A stretch of 64,000 nucleotides of DNA, from NCBI GenBank assembly GCA_019914945.1, contig CM034103.1:6882001-6946000 (forward strand). The letters run 5' to 3'. The notes below the pieces were generated by a model. The model saw only the letters and a list, made by a program, of their open reading frames with translations, was not told where the DNA came from and ran no database searches. The DNA is from Typha latifolia. Its lineage: Eukaryota; Streptophyta; Magnoliopsida; Poales; Typhaceae. The position numbers were made by a program, and so were the translations under genes. This document shows, one piece after another, positions 45,774 to 57,114 of the stretch (position 1 is its first letter; each line of letters starts with the position of its first letter).

Positions 45774-46551
45774 TGATACGATTCGGACTTCACCGACGTC
45801 GTCTCGAGCATGGATTCACTTTAGGAGTGTTTTTATTTCATGTTTTAGTGTTTAATTTCCATTAAAATAAGTTTTCTATAAGTCGCGTTCGAACGCGGGT
45901 GGAGTGAGTTCGAACGCGGTTTGTGAACGGGGTTGTGAACGTGGTGAAGAGAATGTACTGTGTGTTCGAACGCACTGTGAACGCCTGCATCGCGTTCGCA
46001 AATACCGACAGGCGCGTTCGATCGCGCGTTCGAACGCCTGTATCGCGTTCGCAAATCCAGAAGAGCGAACTCGGTGCGTTCGAACGCGGTCGGGCGAGTT
46101 CGAACGCGGTCGACGAAAATTGTGTTTTTAGGGTTAATTTGAGTTATTGGTTAGCCTATAAAAGGATGTGGTAGGCAACCAAATTGATTATTGATTATTG
46201 AGATTGAGTTTTTCCTTGCCTCCTTCGTCTTCTTCGCTCCCGTTCTCTCAATCCCCGGCGACGCCGCTTCTAACCTCCCTCGTCCGGCTAATCACCCTAG
46301 TCCCTTAGGGGTGGCCCTCTTCTCCCCCTTCGTCCAATCTATCCCACACTTGCCCTAATCCTTCCATCAACCACAACCCTTCCACCATCACTTTTCACCG
46401 GTGCCACCACATTAACGCCGGTCCTCCACCAACCATCATTACCTACGATCTCGTGCCTCCATCCATGAATCCAAAACAGAGCATCCTGATGTTTGTCCAC
46501 TAAACGGACGATATCTCGAGATCCACAACTCCGATTCGCCTAAAACTTAAT
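45774..46551 (+). repeat. A 5' LTR, 3' end deleted
   Basis: It starts TGATACGATTCGGACTTCAC. It includes the palindrome array (45884-46112) and TATAAAAG at 46157-46164, and is nearly identical to the 3' LTR up to the string AAAACTTAAT. There it jumps to gag sequence (CCGTGGACAAG). About 150 bp of LTR and the primer-binding site are gone. Confidence 0.9.
45884..46112 (+). promoter_or_regulatory. Palindrome array of A LTR
   Basis: At least six copies of GTTCGAACGC, or its extension GCGTTCGAACGC, are mixed with degenerate half sites (GTGAACG, GCGTTCGC). It ends about 45 bp upstream of the TATA box. Confidence 0.55.
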
Positions 46552-46564
46552 CCGTGGACAAGTT

Positions 46565-47141
46565 GTGCGTCTCGAATTCCCCAAGTTCAAAGGTGGTGAC
46601 CCGATCGATTGGTTGTATAGGGCGGAGCAATTCTTTGCATACCAAGGAACGGCGGAAGAGTACAAGGTGACGCTTGCGAGCTTCCACCTTGAGGATGCGG
46701 CGCTTCATTGGTTTCGAGCAGCCAATGCCACTGAGGCTATCGAAACTTGGGCTGAATTTTGCGCCGATATCACACGGCGATTTGGAGCATCGGGATATGA
46801 AGACTTTGATGCTCTCCTCTCAAAGACGGTGCAAAAGACCACGGTTGGGTCATACCAAGAAGAATTTGAGAGGATTAGTAGTCGATGTCATCCACCATGG
46901 ACGGATCAGCAACCCGCAGCCCTTCATCTCTGGGCTGCGGGGTGACATACAAGCCGATGTGAGGGCTTTAAGGCATAGAACCTTAAAGGAGGCCTTCGAA
47001 GATGCGGTGCTTATGGAAGACAAACATAGGGCCATGAAGATACACCTGAAGTAGAGTTGGATAAGCCAAGGAAGCCGCAATCAAGCTCAACCAAACATAG
47101 CGGCGGGAAATACTATCGGAGTACCAAGGGTTGCTGCTACA
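46565..47141 (+). pseudogene. A gag
   Basis: It reads LEFPKFKGGDPIDWLYRAEQ, then LEDAALHWFRAAN and FGASGYEDFDALLSKTVQ. A one-base shift near 46912 changes the frame before ISGLRGDIQADVRALR. A stop at 47052 replaces a Gln codon. The first gag codons are deleted. Confidence 0.8.
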
Positions 47142-48647
47142 GTGGTAACTCCTCGAGCACCCTTGAAGCCATCCCAAGATGTGAAGTATGCACCTAGAGG
47201 TCCGGGACGAGCACTCACACCAGTCCAAGTAGAAGAAAGAAGAGCCAAGGGCCTATGCTTCCGTTGCGATGAGAAGTTTGTACCCGGGCATCGCTGCGGT
47301 AAACCGATGGGATCGGTGATGCTAATCGATGGATTGGAGGAAGTGGAGGACGAGTTTGCAGCTGAAGGTGCAGATGTGGCTGGACATCAAGGAGAAGAAA
47401 CTGAGGAGCAACCCGTGGAGGACATGATAGCCGAAATCTCCCTCCACACCTATTCGGGGACAGCTGCGCCAAAAACCTTGCGGGTAAACGGGGTAGTCAA
47501 GAAAACCACAGTGAGAATCTTGATTGACACCGGGTCCACCCACAACTTCATTGACAAGAGGCTCCTTAGGAAGATTGGGCTCGAGTCGGAACCCACGGAA
47601 GGGTTCGATGTGACGATCAGAGATGGCACCACATTGCGAGCGGATTCTATTTGTGGAGGTGCGGAATTGAAGGTGCAAGGCCAAATATTCACATTGGATC
47701 TTTATCCATTGGCCTTGCAAGGTGCCGATATTGTTTTGGGGACCCAATGGCTTCGAAGCTTGGGGCCCGTGACATTTGATTTTACAAGCCTCACATTGAC
47801 GTTTTGGAGAAATGACAAGAGAGTGCTGCTAGATGGAAGCCAACCGCTACTTGAACTTTCAAATGAAGGGGTCGCAAGGGAGCTCGCTTCTTTCTCGGCG
47901 CCCACCTTTCCTTTCTTCTCAGATTTGCGGAGAGCTAGTGCAGAGGATAGTGAGCTGGTCCAACTCATGGAGGAGTTGAGAGAGAACCCCTCAAGCCACC
48001 CCGAGCACGAGGAGCGCGATGGGTTAGTACTAGAGTGCGGGCGAATCAAGGTACCCCAGAACGAAGAGCTACGGAGACTATTGATGGCACACTTCCATGA
48101 TACTCCTATAGCAAGGCATGAAGGGGTATTACGTACCTACAAGCGGCTGGCCCAAAACTGTATATGGACAGCAATGAAGACGGATGTGAAAAAGTATGTG
48201 TGTGAATGTCAAATCTGCCAACGAGTCAAATCGGAGGCACTCAAGCCTAGCGGGCTGCTACAACCACTACCTATACCAGAGCGTATTTGGGAGGATATCT
48301 CCATGGACTTCATCGAGGGGCTGCCGGAGGTTCGGGGACAATCGATGGTGTTTGTTGTGGTGGATAGACTGAGCAAATATGCTCATTTCATAACATTGTC
48401 TCACCCGTTTTCAGCAAAAAGGGTTGCTGAAATTTTTGTTCGGGAAGTGGCACGCTTGCATGGGATGCCTAGGATGATCGTGTCAGACCGGGATCGCATC
48501 TTCATCAGTGAGTTTTGGTCCAAGTTCTTCAGATTGCAAGGGACTCAAATCAACCTGAGTTCAGCTTATCACCCCGAGACGGATGGCCAAACTGAGGTGG
48601 TGAATTGCGGACTAGAGCAATACTTGCGATGCTTTGTGGCGGAATGA
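47142..48647 (+). pseudogene. A in-frame protease-integrase fusion, 501 codons
   Basis: This is one of the longest open frames here. It begins in the gag end and zinc knuckle (GLCFRCDEKFVPGHRC), then protease with an intact active site (ILIDTGSTHNFIDKRLL). The protease-RT linker reads VLLDGSQ. At about 47845 it passes without frame loss to ELASFSAPTFPFF, which in relatives follows RNase H. It continues through EGVLRTYKRLAQ, the zinc region (CECQICQRVK) and the integrase core (FVVVDRLSKYAHF, MIVSDRDRIF, DGQTEVVNCGLEQYL). It ends at a TGA (48645-48647) where relatives have a Trp codon. RT and RNase H, over 1 kb, are missing. Confidence 0.88.
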
Positions 48648-49342
48648 CCAAAGGATTGGGTCAAATTCCTTCAATGGGCTGAGTGGTCATACAATACTGC
48701 TCATCACTCCAACATCGGCATGACCCCCTTTGAGGCGGTTTATGGGCGCACTCCCCCTGTCTTGCGTGCCTATGATAGACTCGCGGCGGCGGATAGGACC
48801 GAGCTTGACTTGGAGGTTGCTGATCGAGATGAAACATTGAGACTGCTCAAGACTCACCTAGCCACAGCCCAAAACCGCATGAAGCAAACTCATGACAAAG
48901 GCCGACGTGAGCGAGAATTTGAGGTGGATCAATTGGTGTTCGTGCGAGCTCAACCGTATCGACAATCCACATTGAGACCAATTTTGAACCAAAAGTTGGG
49001 TTACAAGTACTACGGTCCGTACCGAGTGCTACAACGAATCGGTCCAAAAGAGCTTACGGGTTGGACCTACCTGAAGGAACCAGGATACATCCGGTCTTCC
49101 ATGTATCAGCATTGAAGGCCCAGATCGGGCCTAACCATGTGGTGGGTTCGGCCTTACCCGAACTAATGGAGGAGGATGGCCCCACTGAATCGGTCTGAGT
49201 ATTAGGCCGCAGGAGAAGACGCCATGGGATCAGATTAGAGACTGAAGTGCTAATTGAGTGGCTGGGCAAATCTACTGACGAGTCTACCTGGGAGCTAGAG
49301 TCAGATATCATGGATCGCTTTCCAAACTTCAAACCTTGAGGA
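48648..49342 (+). pseudogene. A integrase C-terminus and chromodomain-like tail
   Basis: After the single TGA the same frame continues with WSYNTAHHSNIGMTPFEAVY, then FEVDQLVFVRAQPYRQ and YYGPYRVLQRIG. A shift near 49045 moves the reading to LDLPEGTRIHPVFHVSAL. The tail reads VLIEWLGKSTDESTWELESD and ends FPNFKP, just before the polypurine-like GCAGAAGCGTGGTGGAT. Confidence 0.8.
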
Positions 49343-49366
49343 CAAGGTTGCAGAAGCGTGGTGGAT

Positions 49367-50298
49367 TGATACGATTCGGACTTCACCGACGTCGTCTCGA
49401 GCATGGATTCACTTTAGGAGTGTTTTTATTTCATGTTTTAGTGTTTAATTTCCATTAAAATAAGTTTTCTGTAAGTCGCGTTCGAACGCGGGTGGAGTGA
49501 GTTCGAACGCGGTTTGTGAACGGGGTTGTGAACGTGGTGAAGAGAATGTACTGTGCGTTCGAACGCACTGTGAACGCCTGCATCACGTTCGCAAATACTG
49601 ACAGGCGCGTTCGATCGCGCGTTCGAGCATCGCGTTCGGAAATCTAGAAGAGCGAACTCGGTGCGTTCGAACGCGGTCGGGCGAGTTCGAACGCGGTCGA
49701 CGAAAATTGTGTTTTTAGGGTTAATTTGAGTTGTTGGTTAGCCTATAAAAGGATGTGGTAGGCAACCAAATTGATTATTGATTATTGAGATTGAGATTTG
49801 CCTTGCCTCCTTCGTCTTCTTCGCTCCCGTTCTCTCAATCCCCGGCGACGCCGCTTCTAACCTCCCTCGTCCGGCTAATCACCCTAGTCCCTTAGGGGTG
49901 GCCCTCTTCTCCCCCTTCGTCCAATCTATCCCACACTTGCCCTAATCCTTCCATCAACCACAACCCTTCCACCATCACTTTTCACCGGTGCCACCACATT
50001 AACGCCGGTCCTCCACCAACCATCATTACCTAGGATCTCGTGCCTCCATCCACGAATCCAAAATAGAGCATCCTGATGTTCGTCCACTAAATGGACGATA
50101 TCTCGAGATCCACAACTCCGATTCGCCTAAAACTTAATTTGTTAGAAAGCTCTTTTCTAGGGCGACAACATATCACAATTTCACATCGATCCAACGGCGA
50201 AATATTTCGGGATCTTATTTCAAAGTTTCGTGCCAGATCTAGTCAAGATTAAGAATTGGAAGAGATCGACCCTTCACCAAAAAGGCGTGATCGTATCA
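49367..50298 (+). repeat. A 3' LTR, 932 bp, complete
   Basis: The ends TGATACGAT and ATCGTATCA are a perfect 9-bp inverted repeat. The palindrome array lies at 49478-49700 and TATAAAAG at 49744-49751. It is directly followed by the target duplication GAATG. It ends without the 42-bp terminal unit seen at A2 and H. Confidence 0.93.
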
Positions 50299-51400
50299 GA
50301 ATGCATCCGCGGTCCAACAGCAAACCACCTCGATTCTTCAACTCTGGATGGCGCTCCAGATCATCCAACACCTCATGCAACAATGTCAAAACATCTAGGT
50401 CAGATGTACATGCATACCTCAGCTCGTTAAGGAAGGGAAAGGTAGGAGAAGAATAGGCTGCACGCTCGGCGGTATCGGGTTGGCATGATAGTGCTTCCGC
50501 CGCTTTATTTTTCGTTCCCTTCTTATATTGTATTTCATAATCATATCCCAACAATTTTGTGACCCATCTCTGCTGTGCCAGAGTGTGTATATGTTGTCCC
50601 ATAAAGTATGGAAGACTCTTTTGATTGGTTCGTATAACAAATCATCTAATGATCAAATAAGGCATCCACTTTGTCACTGCATGCATAATTGCCATCTTTC
50701 TCTTATAAGTCGATAATTGCTGAGATTTTTATGATCAAGCATTGCTAAGATAGGCATTGGGATGTCCTCCTAGCATTAGTATGGCTCTTATGCCAACTCT
50801 CGATGCATCACATTCCACAATGAACTCTTTAGTGAAGTCCGATAGCGCCAAAACGAGTGCCGTCATCATTGCTGTTTTTAGTTTTTCAAAAGCTATAGTG
50901 GATTCATCGGTCCATCTAAAAGAATCCTTCTTCAACAAAGAAGTGAGAGGAGGCGACGATAATATCCGGTCAGCCCCAAAAATTCTCTCAATCCGGTGGT
51001 AGTAGTAGGAATAGGGCAAGCAGTCATGCATACAACCTTTTGAGGATCTGCCGCTACACCATCCACTAAAATAATGTGGCCTAAATACTCCACTTTTGGT
51101 ACTCCCCATAGGCACTTGGACTTCTTGATCTTCAATTGGTTTTACTTCAACAAATTCAGCACATCCTCCAAATGTCGCCAATGCTCCAATTCATTCCTGC
51201 TATACACCAAAATGTCATAAAAAATACCAAGACATACCTTCGTAAGAGAGGCCGAAATATATCATTCATGAGGCTTTGAAAGGTAGCTGGAGCATTGGTG
51301 AGACCAAAAGGCATCATTTGGAACTCGTAATGCTCATCCGAAGTTCAAAATGTAGTTTTGTGCACATCCGCCGGGTGAACTCTAATTTGATGATACTTGG
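50299..51400 (-). pseudogene. I reverse transcriptase end and RNase H
   Basis: The RT active site near 51190-51220 reads F-Y-D-I-L-V-Y-S, one aspartate short of the usual DD. Next are VEYLGHIILVDGV, LREFLGLTGYYRR and SLLKKDSFRWTDES. RNase H shows FIVECDASRVGI and KNKAAEALSCQ. The frame shifts repeatedly. Confidence 0.72.
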
Positions 51401-53235
51401 CCCTCAAGTCCAGCTTGTTAAATATGGTCGCCCTTGCTAACTCGTCCAACAATTCCTCGATAACCAAAATGGGATACTGATCCTTGACGGTAATAGCGTT
51501 TAATACCCGATAGTCGACACAAAAATGCCATGTCCTATCCTTTTTTTACACCAATAGCATGAGGGATGAGTATAAGCTATGACTTGGTTGTGTGAGACCT
51601 TGCTCCAACATCTCGGCTACCATCTTGGAGATAACTTCTTTTTGCACATGTGGATACTGATATGGCCTCATGTTTACCAGTGCAACCCCGTGTATAATCT
51701 CTATGCGATGGTTCGTCGCTCTCCTTGGTGGCAACTCCTATGTCTCTTCAAACAATCCAGAAAAGTTATCTAATAAATTAGACAATTCAATGGTAGTACC
51801 TGAACTCATTTGAGGCTCATCTCCCGCTGGTCCTAACTGAAGAAGATAGGCCAAATCATACGCATAAGGCAGCCCTACCATAGGCTACATCGCATGAATT
51901 AGCGAAGATCGAACACCATCGAGCCACAAATCTTTGTTTCCTTATTTAAATATCATCCACATGCTCCAGAAATTAAATGTGACGGGTCCCAAACTTTGTA
52001 ACCACTGAGTGCCAAGGATAATGTCTGCTCCTCACAGCGCAACGAATACAAGTCCACAATGATGTCGTGTCCTTGCACCTATATATCAACTCAGCGACAC
52101 AAGCTCTCCGCTTTAAGCTTCGTGCCGTCTCTAATAGCAACGTCAAATCTCGTTGTCGGTTTGGCATCCAAACCCAATCTCCTCACTAACCACTCATCTA
52201 GAAAGTTGTGTGTACTCCTTGAATCGATGAGGATGTGCACACAATGCATTCTAACAAGTCCGTCTACCCATAACGTCCTCAGCACGGAAGTATCCGAATA
52301 TGCATGCATCAATATTTCAGCTTGGATACCCATCCCTCAAGTCAAGCATGCTGAATATAGTCGCCCCTGCAAGATCGTCCAGCAGCTCCTCTATAACCAA
52401 AATAGGATACCAATCATTGACGGTAATAGCATTTAGTGCCCGATAGTCGACACAAAAATGCCATGTCGCATCCTTTTTTCGCACCAAGAACACGGGGGGA
52501 TAAATATAAGCTATGACTTGGTTGTATGAGGCCTTGCTCCAACATCTCAGCTACCATCTTGGAGATAACTTCTTTTTTCACATGTGGATACCGAAATGGC
52601 CTCACGTTCGCCAATGCAACACTGGGTACAATCTCTATGCGATGGTCTGTCTCCTCAAATAGTCCAGAAAAGTTATCTAATAAATTAGACAATTCAATGG
52701 TAGTACTTGAACTCGTTTGAGGTTCATCTCCTACTGGTCCTAACTGAAGAATATAGGCCAAATCATACGCACATGGCAGCCCCACCATAGGTTGCATCGC
52801 AGGAATCGGCGAAAACCGAACGCCATCAAGCTGCACATGCTCCGGAAATCAAATGTGATGAGTCCTAAACTCTATAAACACTGAGTGCTAAGGACAATGT
52901 CCACTCTTCGTAGCGCCAACGGATACAAGTCCACAATGATGTCGTGTCCTTGCACCCGTATACCAACCCGGCGAAACAAGCTCTCCGCCTTAAGCTTCGT
53001 GCCGTCTCCAATAGCCATGTCAAATCCCATGGTTGGTTCAGCATCCAAACCCAATCTCCTCACTAACCTCTTGTCTAGAAAGTTGTGTGTACTCCCTGAA
53101 TCGATGAGGATGTGCACACAATGCATTCTAACAAGTCCGTCTACCCATAACGTCCTCAGCACGGAAGTATCTGAATATATATGCATCGATATTTCAGCTT
53201 GGATATCTTCCTCTACACCCTCCTCAACGGTCTCC
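51397..53235 (-). repeat. ~930-bp tandem duplication in element I (protease to RT start)
   Basis: Copy 1 covers about 51397-52326 and copy 2 about 52327-53235, in the same direction. Both read, on the minus strand, protease (HILIDSxSTHNFLD), the linker with TTIELSNLLDNFSG, and the RT start (HRIEI, PYQYPHVQKEVISK in one copy and PFRYPHVKKEVISK in the other). The copies differ at scattered positions. They could come from template switching between two related RNAs or from an old unequal exchange. Confidence 0.8.
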
Positions 53236-54079
53236 TCATGGACCTCCTCTGGACACTCTCCATCATCAACAACCTCATCATCCTCATTGAGATCATCGAT
53301 GAGCATCGAAAGCAAAGGCCCCCGATCGATTTAGAACACCAATGATCAGGGGTGAAACATTCATCGCATCGAAAGCAAAGGCCCTTCGCTCTTCGCTCCT
53401 CCACTTGGGCAGGTGTGAGAGTTCGAACGGGGGGTCTTGTGCCTCCTCTAATATCGAAAGAAGGTCTCAAAGGTGGTCGTGGTCTAGTACTCACAGCCGC
53501 CGTCTTTGAACCTACAAAATTTCCAACCAGCGTTCTAGCTGCAAATCACCCATCTCAGTTTCCCTAATTGGTTTTTGCTACCATTTTTAGAATTATGCTT
53601 TTCTCTATCCTCACGGCCTTCTCAAAGGCCTCCTCAAGAGCAGTAGGACAAAGAGCACGAACATCCGCTTGTATATCATCCCACAACCCTAAAATAAATG
53701 TGCTAATCAATGTCGGTTCGAGCTAAGGTGGCTCACAACGACTACTAACTCTTTCAAACTCAGCTTGGTACTCTAATACAGTTGTACTCTGAATCATCTT
53801 GCTTAATTTGGCAGCAAAATCTTCATAAGCCGCTGTCCCAAATCTATGTGTAATCCTCCTACAAAAATTAGCCCATCTGGTAAATCCTCCACCACAAATA
53901 ACCAATCTATACCAATGCAATGCCATTCCTTGGAGGTGAAAGGTTGCCATCTAGACCTTTGCATCTTTCGCTGTACCTTGACAATCAAAATATTGTTCAA
54001 CTTGAAACACCCAATCCGTTGGATCACCACCTTGGAATTTTGGAAAGTCCAAGTATGTGGTTCTCCCTCGATTAGCATT
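53236..54079 (-). pseudogene. I gag and zinc knuckle (second part)
   Basis: The gag domain reads FHLQGMALHWYRL, then FGTAAYEDFAAKLSKMIQ and YQAEFERVSSRCEPP. The zinc knuckle reads GLCFRCDECFTPDHWC. There are multiple frame breaks between the blocks. Confidence 0.75.
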
Positions 54080-54084
54080 GTCGG

Positions 54085-55027
54085 TGATACGATTCAGACT
54101 TCATCGACGTCGTCTCGAGCATGGATTCACTTTAGGAGTGTTTTTATTTCATGTTTTAGTGTTTAATTTCCATTAAAATAAGTTTTCTGTAAGTCGCGTT
54201 CGAACGCGGGTGGAGTGAGTTCGAACGCGGTTTGTGAACAGGGTTGTGAACGTGGTGAAGAGAATGTACTGTGCGTTCGAACGCGGTGCGTTCGAACGCA
54301 CTGTGAATGCCTGCATCGCGTTCGCAAATCCAGAAGAGCGAACTTGGTGCGTTCGAACGCGGTCGGGCGAGTTCGAATGCGGTCGACGAAAATTGTGTTT
54401 TTATGGTTAATTCAAGTTGTTGGTTAGCCTATAAAAGGATGTGGTAGGCAACCAAATTGATTATTGATTATTGAGATTGAGTTTTGCCTTGCCTCCTTCG
54501 TCTTCTTCGCTCCCGTTCTCTCAATCCCCGGCGACGCCGCTTCTAATCTCCCTCGACTGGCCAATCACCCTAGTCCCTTAGGTGTGGCCCTCTCCTCCCC
54601 CTTCTTCCAATCTATCCAGCACTTGCCCTAACCTTTCCATCATCCATAACCCTTCCACCACCACTTTTCCACCGGTGCCACCCCATTAACGCCGGTCCTC
54701 CACCAACCACCATTACCTAGGATCTCGTGCCTCCATCCACGGATCTAAAATAGAGCATCCTGACGTTCGTCCACTAAACGGACGATATCTTGAGATCCCC
54801 AACTCAGATTCGCCTGAAACTAGATTTGTTGGAAAGCTCATTTCTGGGGCTACAACATATGAAAGTTTTACGTCGATCCAACGGCGGCATATTTCGAGAT
54901 CTTATTTCAAAGTTCCGTGCTAGATCTAGTCTAGATCAAGAATTGGAAGAGATCGACCCTTCACCAAAAAGGCGTGATCGTATCAAGCTAGTATCAGAGC
55001 TCCATAGCCAGAGGCGTGATCGTATCA
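54085..55027 (+). mobile_element. Solo LTR A2 with a 42-bp terminal unit, TSD GTCGG
   Basis: The main LTR runs from TGATACGATTC to GTGATCGTATCA at 54985. It is followed by one more 42-bp unit ending again in GTGATCGTATCA at 55027. The perfect 5-bp repeat GTCGG at 54080-54084 and 55028-55032 flanks the longer version. The unit was therefore part of the integrated end. The palindrome array is at 54195-54385 and TATAAAAG at 54430-54437. It interrupts element I gag. Confidence 0.92.
54986..55027 (+). repeat. 42-bp PBS-containing terminal unit of A2
   Basis: It starts AGCTAGTATCAGAGC, one base from the primer-binding site TGGTATCAGAGC, continues TCCATAGCCAGAG and ends GCGTGATCGTATCA. The last part copies the LTR terminus. 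It nearly equals the inner unit at 61058-61099. Confidence 0.85.
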
Positions 55028-55032
55028 GTCGG

Positions 55033-55205
55033 GTTCGTGAAAGTTCCTTGGTTTAGGTGTAAATATTTGTACATGTTGATCACCTTCTCTAAATCCTCGA
55101 GCACATCCACCACCATCTCCAAAGGGATCAACCTCATCCTTAAAGTGCCAATCTTCCTCATCGATGAAGCACACCGATGCCGTACGCCTCTCGATTTCCA
55201 CCACC
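55033..55205 (-). pseudogene. I gag N-terminal part
   Basis: The minus-strand frame reads IDEEDWHFKDEVDPFGDGGG and FTPKPRNFHEPD up to the A2 target duplication. It fits the variable gag N-terminus of this Ty3 group. No start codon or LTR is seen above 55205. Confidence 0.5.
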
Positions 55206-56537
55206 TCCAGTCTTGGGTTGTAAAGGTGGTGGGAGATGATATGTAGGCATAGGTAAGAGGGGATCATTGACACTCACATGATGCATCTGGACATATGGGG
55301 TATCGATTCAATGAGGTCCCACCATGTATAGGAAATCATAAAAATGCATGTGTATGTGATGCGATGTGATGGTTGGAATGGTATTTAGTTTGGACTGATA
55401 CTAGACATACTCTTAGTGTATGGCAGAGTATGGTGATGGCTGATGGTTGTACTCTTAGCATATGACAGGGTATAACTATCATTGATATACTCTTAGGGTA
55501 TGGCAGGTTATAATTATTTTCTTCTAAGATACCCTTAGCATATGGCAGAGTATGATTTATCTCCAATGATATTCTTAGCGTATGACAGGGTATGCTCTGA
55601 GCTTGTGGCATGATGTGTATCAAGTTTAGGGCCGGGTACCATAGTCTAGCATGATGGATGATATTCAGAGTTGAGATGGATGATTGTGATAGTGAGAGAT
55701 ATGTGGATTATATCTGGCTCTGACATATATAATTATCTAGTGGTTGGTATGCATCATGCATCATCATTGATGTGACTAATATCATTAGATCATGATTGTT
55801 ATACATCATATGTTGTTATATTCGATGATGTTATATTGAAATTTCACTATGAGATATATTTTTGCTTGAGGATATAATATGCTTATTCATAAGAACTAAT
55901 TTCATTTATATATATATATATATATCATTGAGGGTATATATATACATGCTCATACATGATATTATGCTTCTTTTTTATTCATATTATCCAGTACATGATT
56001 TACTTTTTGTTTGGCATCACTGATACGGGGTAAGGTCTATTCACTAAGCATTTTGCTCATGACTCTCTTTATTTCTTTTCTAACCCCCCCCATCGATATT
56101 ATGATACGTGATAGCGACTTGAGATATCCCGCGATGAGGTGAGCTATAGGCGTGAGATGTATAGAAAATAGTTTAACTAGATATTGAGTTATACCATTAT
56201 TTGATGTTTGTACTTTATTGTATAGACGATGATTTGTATAATATATGTCAGATTATAGTGTACTAGTATATCAATTATTTAGTTGTATCTTGATGTTTTG
56301 TTGTGGCCTGTGTGGGTCATGCCAAATTATGTAGTGGTCTAGTGTACATTTTGTGGACTTAGATATTCATCTGTTAACATATTTATTTGGTTGATAGTAT
56401 GATTTATTTGGTGTTAGATTATATATGCACATGAGTGTATTTGTGCATGACGGGTCTCGCTTGGCCTGTCGCGTGAGCCGCGCATGCCTTGTGGGAGTGT
56501 GGGCGTGCACATGCCTGTGCCGGGCGGGGGCATTACA
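55206..56537 (+). mobile_element. LTR F5, 5'-truncated
   Basis: It is homologous to the 3' half of the F LTR. It has GGGGTAAGGTCTATTCACT near 56029 and ends CGGGGGCATTACA. It carries five copies of a hairpin unit where the complete F LTR has two. Confidence 0.7.
55408..55596. repeat. Five hairpin units in F5
   Basis: The motif TACTCTTAGCGTATGGCAG + AGTAT, with variants, starts at 55408, 55450, 55488, 55530 and 55570. The spacing is near 40 bp. Each unit has complementary ends (ATACYCT/AGRGTAT) and can form a short stem. Confidence 0.75.
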
Positions 56538-57114
56538 AGAAGGGAGCTTCTAAGTATGGCTGGTCGGTAGAGGGAGGAGGGAGAAGCGACGGAGGATTAA
56601 CTTCGGCCATAGACGAGAACTCGGGTTGGATTCTGAGAGGGAGGAAGGAGGAGGTAGAAGATTGCTTCAGCCTAGATGAAAAATTAGTTCTAATCAATAA
56701 TCCAAAGAGGCTGCAATCATCTGAAAAACTCTAAACAAATCCTATTACGACTCAACTTATCTGTCACATGTTCGAGTGCACCCTGATTGCATTCGAATGC
56801 CCCAAAACAATTCTCTAGATGTGCGAACGCGAAATCAGGTGTTCGAACGCACCTGCTAGAAACTATCTTATTTTCCTAAAACATAAATAAAAATTGGCAT
56901 AATTTGAAGCGGTTTAATCATGTCCACAATGCACCTAAATCAAGAACCACAACAATGCACCACGCTTCCCTCACCTTGTCCTCAAGGTGCAAAGTGAGGA
57001 AAACGGTTCATCAATTAATCCTCCAGCTCCTATAGTCCTATGTCGCCTCGTCAGTGGGTCAACCCATCCACTCCACAAAATCCTCTCTCTCTAAGCGTCC
57101 GACCCCACAGCGCG
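56538..57114 (-). mobile_element. Element K remnant: 3' LTR and pol end
   Basis: On the minus strand the typical Ty3 tail (CTTGAGGACAAGGTGAGGGA, then AGCGTGGTGCAT) is followed at 56954 by an LTR starting TGTTGTGG. It contains GTGCGTTCGAACACC near 56840. The upstream part (56970-57100) is a decayed chromodomain-like pol end. The rest of K is missing. Confidence 0.6.

Larger units (their letters stand above)
45774..50298 (+). mobile_element. Ty3 element A, young but RT-less, TSD GAATG
   Basis: Two near-identical LTRs enclose gag, protease and integrase. Perfect 5-bp repeats GAATG flank it at 45769-45773 and 50299-50303. Excising it restores the DRGCIRVP reading of element I. RT and RNase H are absent, and protease is fused in frame to the pre-integrase region. 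The 3' part of the 5' LTR, the primer-binding site and the start of gag are deleted. LTR similarity points to a recent insertion, so it probably used enzymes from another copy. Confidence 0.93.
44874..55205 (-). mobile_element. Ty3 element I, interrupted by A and A2
   Basis: On the minus strand it reads gag start (about 55200), gag, zinc knuckle, protease, RT, RNase H, integrase. No LTR is left at either side: F5 and F2 adjoin it. Element A (45774-50298) splits integrase and LTR A2 (54085-55027) splits gag. It also carries a tandem duplication of about 930 bp. It belongs to the same Ty3 group as A, D1, E and J. Confidence 0.8.

Noticed and set aside
47215..48049. Minus-strand frames of 80-141 codons opposite element A pol
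   Set aside because: They are shadows of the protease-integrase frame, and the text has no domain.
54790..55056. 88-codon ORF with an internal repeat (DRIK.., DRIS..)
   Set aside because: It is the LTR A2 end and its 42-bp unit translated. The repeat is structural, not coding.
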